A DNA stretch of 64,000 bases from CALANV01 sp036381615 (GTDB taxonomy: Bacteria; Pseudomonadota; Alphaproteobacteria; CACIAM-22H2), in contig DASVCL010000079.1 of the NCBI GenBank assembly GCA_036381615.1, positions 32,752 to 96,751 on the forward strand, read 5' to 3'. The notes under the pieces were generated by a model. It was given only the letters and a program-made list of their open reading frames with translations, was not told where the DNA came from and searched no databases. Positions 60,997 to 64,000 of the stretch are shown one piece after another. Numbering within the stretch: position 1 is the stretch's first letter; the number at the start of each line of letters is the position of its first letter. The position numbers and the translations under genes are program-made.

Positions 60997-61139
60997 GGAA
61001 TTCAGTCCCCTGTCACGACGCGGGCGGCTTGTTTGGACCATTCCATGCCCCGCCGCGCGCGACTCCACAACGACCATGCGGCCGTGCTTATTCCCGCTGG
61101 CTCAACTCACCGATCCCGGGTCGTTCCGCCCGCCGCCGG

Positions 61140-62117
61140 TCAATCCAGCTTGGTGCCGGTCCGCTCGATCACCTCGCGCCAGCGCTTGATGTCGCGGTCG
61201 ATGATCTCGGCGAATTCCTCGGGCGTGGAGGTCATCGGCACGACGCCCGAGTCTTCCAGCTTCTTGCCGACTTCGCCGTCCTTGATCGACGCGACGACGA
61301 TCTGATTGATGCGGTCGATGATCGGCCGCGGCGTGCCGGCCGGTGCAAAGAGGCCGTACCACGTCGAGGACTCGTAGCCCGGCAGGCCGGCCTCGGCGAT
61401 GGTCGGCACGTCGGGCAGCGCCTTGACGCGCTCGCGCGTCGTGACGCCCAGTGGCCGGAATGCGCCCTCGCGGATCTGGCCGATCACGGTCGGCACCTGG
61501 TGGAACATTGCCTGGATCTGGCCCGCGAGCAGATCGGCGGTCGCCGCCGGCGAGCCGCGATAGGGCACATGCACGATGTCGACCTGGGCGAGGTACTTGA
61601 ACTGCTCGCCGGCCAGATGCATCGACGTGCCGTTGCCGCTCGAGCCGTAGTTGAGCTTGCCGGGATTGGCCCGCACCAGCGCCAGGAATTCCTTCAGGTT
61701 GTTCGCCGGCACGTCCTTGTTGACGATCAGGATGTTCGGCACGTCGCCCAGGATCGTGATCGGCGCGAAGTCCTTCTGCACGTCGAACGGCAGCTTGCGA
61801 TAAAGCGAGACGTTGATCGCGTGCGTCCCCGCGGTGCCGAGGTAGAGCGTGTGCCCGTCGGGCGGCGCCTTCGCCACGTATTCGCTGCCGACATTGCCGC
61901 CGGCACCGGTGCGCGGCTCGACGATGACGTTCTGGCCCAGTGCCTTGCTCATCGGCTCGGCGATCCATTGCGCCACGATGTGGACGCCCGAGCCGGCCGG
62001 GAATCCCGACACGATCTTGATCGGCTTGGTCGGCCAGTTCTGCTGCGCGCCGGCGGAGCCGGCAAACGCTGCCACGGCGAGGCCCAGAGCGAGCGAGAGG
62101 ATGTGTGTCGGTTTCAT
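61140..62117 (-). CDS. Tripartite tricarboxylate transporter substrate-binding protein (TctC/Bug)
   Basis: A 325-residue periplasmic receptor. Signal peptide (ILSLALGLAVAAFAGSAGAQ), then NWPTKPIKIVSGFPAGSG, the Bug family opening, and VEPRTGAGGNVGSEYVAKAPPDGHTL with the ligand-carboxylate loop. Followed upstream by tctA and tctB on the same strand, so it forms a complete TTT system with them. Ligand (a carboxylate) unknown. Confidence 0.93.
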   Translation of the reverse strand: MKPTHILSLALGLAVAAFAGSAGAQQNWPTKPIKIVSGFPAGSGVHIVAQWIAEPMSKALGQNVIVEPRTGAGGNVGSEYVAKAPPDGHTLYLGTAGTHAINVSLYRKLPFDVQKDFAPITILGDVPNILIVNKDVPANNLKEFLALVRANPGKLNYGSSGNGTSMHLAGEQFKYLAQVDIVHVPYRGSPAATADLLAGQIQAMFHQVPTVIGQIREGAFRPLGVTTRERVKALPDVPTIAEAGLPGYESSTWYGLFAPAGTPRPIIDRINQIVVASIKDGEVGKKLEDSGVVPMTSTPEEFAEIIDRDIKRWREVIERTGTKLD

Positions 62118-62353
62118 CGGTTGTTTTCTCCCGAGTTGACCGGTCGAGTGTGGACTTAAGGCCCGCGTTCGCGCAATTGCACCGGCGGAGTGTCGGCATG
62201 ACCGAAATGCAGGGCCGCGGATCGGTCGCCCGACTTGGTCCGATCCACGATGAATCTCCCTCCGACGAGGGATGGCGAGACCTTGCGGCCTTCCGGGGCG
62301 TCACGCCGCCGTCGACATCGGTCAGGTCGTCGGGCCAGCCGAAGCGTACGCGC

Positions 62354-63853
62354 TCATTCTTCCCTGAACGCGGCCTCGCGCGCGCGGCCGATCGCCGGCA
62401 TCAGTACGACGACGAGCAGCGCCGCCGACAGGATCAGCAGGCTGAGGCTGATCGGCCGCTCGAGGAAGATCATCGGGTCGCCGCGCGACAGCACCAGGGC
62501 GCGGCGAAGGTTTTCCTCCATCAGCGGTCCCAGGATGAAACCCAGCAGCAGCGGCGCCGGCTCGCAGCCGAACTTGTGGAAAGCGTAACCCATCAGCCCG
62601 AACAGGGCGGCGAGCCCCACCTCGAACGGCGAGTTGTTCAGGCTGTACACGCCGATGGAACAGACGAGCAGGATGGACGGCGCCAGCAGCCGGTACGGCA
62701 CCTTGAGGAGCTGCACCCACATGCCGATCAGCGGCAGGTTGATGATGACCAGCATCAGGTTGCCGATCCACATCGATGCGACCACGCCCCAGAACAGTTC
62801 CGGCTGATTGGTGATGACGCCCGGCCCCGGCGTGATGCCGAACACCGTCATCGCGCCAATCATCAGCGCCATGACGGGGTTGAAGGGGATGCCGAGGGTG
62901 AGGAGCGGTATGAACGAGGTCTGCGCGCCCGCATTGTTGGCGGCTTCGGGCGAGGCGAGGCCTTCGACCGCGCCGTTGCCGAAGCGCGACGGGTCGCGCG
63001 CCAGTTTCTTCTCGATCGTGTAGGCGGCGAAGGCCGAGAGCAGCGCGCCGCCGCCGGGCAGCACGCCCAGGACCGCGCCGATGGCCGTGCCGCGCAGCGC
63101 GGCGGGTGCTGCCGCGCGGGCTTCCTCGCGCGTCGGCCACAGCCGCCCGATTATCGCGTCGAGCTTGCGCGTCGCCTGGTGCTCGAGGTTGATCAGGATC
63201 TCGGTGATGCCGAACACGCCGATGGCGAGCGTGACGAAGTTGATGCCGTCGGCAAGCTCGGCGATGCCGAAGGTGAAGCGCTGCTGGCCGGAGTTGAGAT
63301 CGGTGCCGGTCAGCCCCATCAGCAGGCCGAGCAGCACCATCGCCACCGCCTTGATCAGCGAGCCTTGCGCCAGCACGACCGCGCCGATCAGGCCGAACAC
63401 CATCAGCGCGAAATACTCCGGCGCGCTGAACCGCAGCGCGAGCGCGGAGAGCGGCGGGCTCGCGACCGCCAGCAGAACGGTCGCGACCGTGCCGGCGAAG
63501 AACGACGCCAGGGCCGCGATGGCAAGCGCGGCGCCCGCGCGGCCCTTGCGCGCCATGGCATGGCCGTCCAGTGTTGTCACGACGGACGAGGACTCGCCCG
63601 GCAGCCTGATCAGAATGGCGGTGGTCGAGCCACCGTACTGCGCGCCGTAATAGATGCCGGCGAGCATGATGAGGGCGGTGAGCGGCGACATGTAATAGGT
63701 GATCGGCAGCAGGAGCGCGATCGTCCCGGCCGGCCCGATTCCCGGCAGCACGCCCACCAGCGTACCGATCAGCGCGCCGACCAGACAGAACAGCAGGTTC
63801 GTCGGCGTCAGCGCCGCCGCGAACCCGAGCGCGAGGTTGGCGAACATCTCCAT
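62354..63853 (-). CDS. Tripartite tricarboxylate transporter large membrane subunit (TctA)
   Basis: 499 residues, about 12 helices. Signature segments: IGTLVGVLPGIGPAGTIALL (the conserved Gly/Pro motif), the second repeat IGAVLGVLPGGGALLSAFAA, and AQYGGSTTAILIRLPGESSS. ATG 63853 opens MEMFANLALGF, the usual start; a second ATG at 63871 adds six residues. It works with TctB and TctC. Confidence 0.94.
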   Translation of the reverse strand: MEMFANLALGFAAALTPTNLLFCLVGALIGTLVGVLPGIGPAGTIALLLPITYYMSPLTALIMLAGIYYGAQYGGSTTAILIRLPGESSSVVTTLDGHAMARKGRAGAALAIAALASFFAGTVATVLLAVASPPLSALALRFSAPEYFALMVFGLIGAVVLAQGSLIKAVAMVLLGLLMGLTGTDLNSGQQRFTFGIAELADGINFVTLAIGVFGITEILINLEHQATRKLDAIIGRLWPTREEARAAAPAALRGTAIGAVLGVLPGGGALLSAFAAYTIEKKLARDPSRFGNGAVEGLASPEAANNAGAQTSFIPLLTLGIPFNPVMALMIGAMTVFGITPGPGVITNQPELFWGVVASMWIGNLMLVIINLPLIGMWVQLLKVPYRLLAPSILLVCSIGVYSLNNSPFEVGLAALFGLMGYAFHKFGCEPAPLLLGFILGPLMEENLRRALVLSRGDPMIFLERPISLSLLILSAALLVVVLMPAIGRAREAAFREE

Positions 63854-63900
63854 GACGCTAGTCGCCCTCATGCGACGGCGGCGTTGCCATCAGATCCGCC

Positions 63901-64000
63901 TCACCATGGCCACACCGCCATCGGCAGGCGCAGCGCGTAGACGAACACCGCGATCGCGCCGGCGGCGAGCCCGATCGACAGCGTGATCGCCTCGCGCGGC
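63901..64000 (-). CDS. Tripartite tricarboxylate transporter small subunit TctB, C-terminus (partial)
   Basis: Only the last 32 residues are in the window: PREAITLSIGLAAGAIAVFV, then YALRLPMAVWPW. One membrane helix and the typical Leu-Pro end of TctB are visible. It lies directly upstream of tctA on the same strand. The N-terminus is outside. Confidence 0.75.
   Translation of the reverse strand, partial: PREAITLSIGLAAGAIAVFVYALRLPMAVWPW

Overview
The window is GC-rich (roughly two thirds G+C by eye), densely packed chromosomal DNA from an alphaproteobacterium. The gene content and order point that way: ffs (4.5S RNA)-dnaX-ybaB-recR, gpmI-envC-ctpA, rlmH-rsfS-nadD, a CpdR-type response regulator, DUF2125 and DUF3035 proteins, a class II B12-dependent ribonucleotide reductase, and an endonuclease-type MutL. 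Order and genus cannot be fixed from sequence alone; a Rhodospirillales or Rhizobiales relative is only a guess.

Layout. 1-7.5 kb: housekeeping genes on the minus strand (ctpA, envC, gpmI, an MFS carrier, rlmH, rsfS, nadD). 7.7-13.5 kb: accessory metabolism, with a DUF2231 membrane protein, a fused flavin monooxygenase/Old-Yellow-Enzyme protein, a TetR regulator divergent from an MFS carrier, and a TauE/SafE permease. 13.7-20.25 kb: a complete type II-C CRISPR-Cas locus. 20.4-25.6 kb: zinc-ribbon protein, cpdR, DUF2125, EamA transporter, ChaC, a haem N-demethylase-like protein and a small secreted collar-like protein. 25.9-31.1 kb: envelope polysaccharide genes (GtrA, GT2, a GT-C-like membrane protein, a decayed carbamoyltransferase, an SGNH hydrolase). 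31.3-44 kb: nrdJ, then the ftsE-ftsX-gmhB-like-ydcF-plsC operon, hemerythrin, nudC, ffs-dnaX-ybaB-recR and a Rieske-tailed oxidoreductase. 44-56.3 kb: mutL, pgi, an M16 protease pair, DUF3035-lspA-ileS-ACT, ribF and maoC. 56.7-60.5 kb: sulfite dehydrogenase (sorA plus cytochrome) and a periplasmic beta-propeller/DUF305 pair. 61-64 kb: a tripartite tricarboxylate transporter (tctB-tctA-tctC), cut by the window end.

The most unusual region is the CRISPR-Cas9 locus. A GTG-started 1206-residue Cas9 with all RuvC and HNH catalytic residues is followed by cas1 (83-nt overlap) and cas2, then by 23 copies of a 37-bp repeat with 22 spacers. There is no csn2 or cas4, so it is type II-C. Just upstream of cas9, on the opposite strand, lies a tracrRNA: its anti-repeat matches the array repeat and it ends in a strong hairpin plus T-run terminator. 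The pairing orientation implies that the array is transcribed toward the cas genes (minus strand), and a hairpin plus T-rich stretch between cas2 and the first repeat fits as its terminator. Degenerate repeats lie at the cas-distal end, so the array seems to grow at the 3' end of its own transcript. The Cas9 is long for type II-C and has about 46 residues before the first RuvC aspartate.

Other points of interest are a 32-bp near-perfect palindrome upstream of the monooxygenase/OYE fusion, a paired TetR operator overlapping an MFS promoter, a carbamoyltransferase remnant, a free-standing collar-like secreted protein and several small ORFs coupled to known genes.
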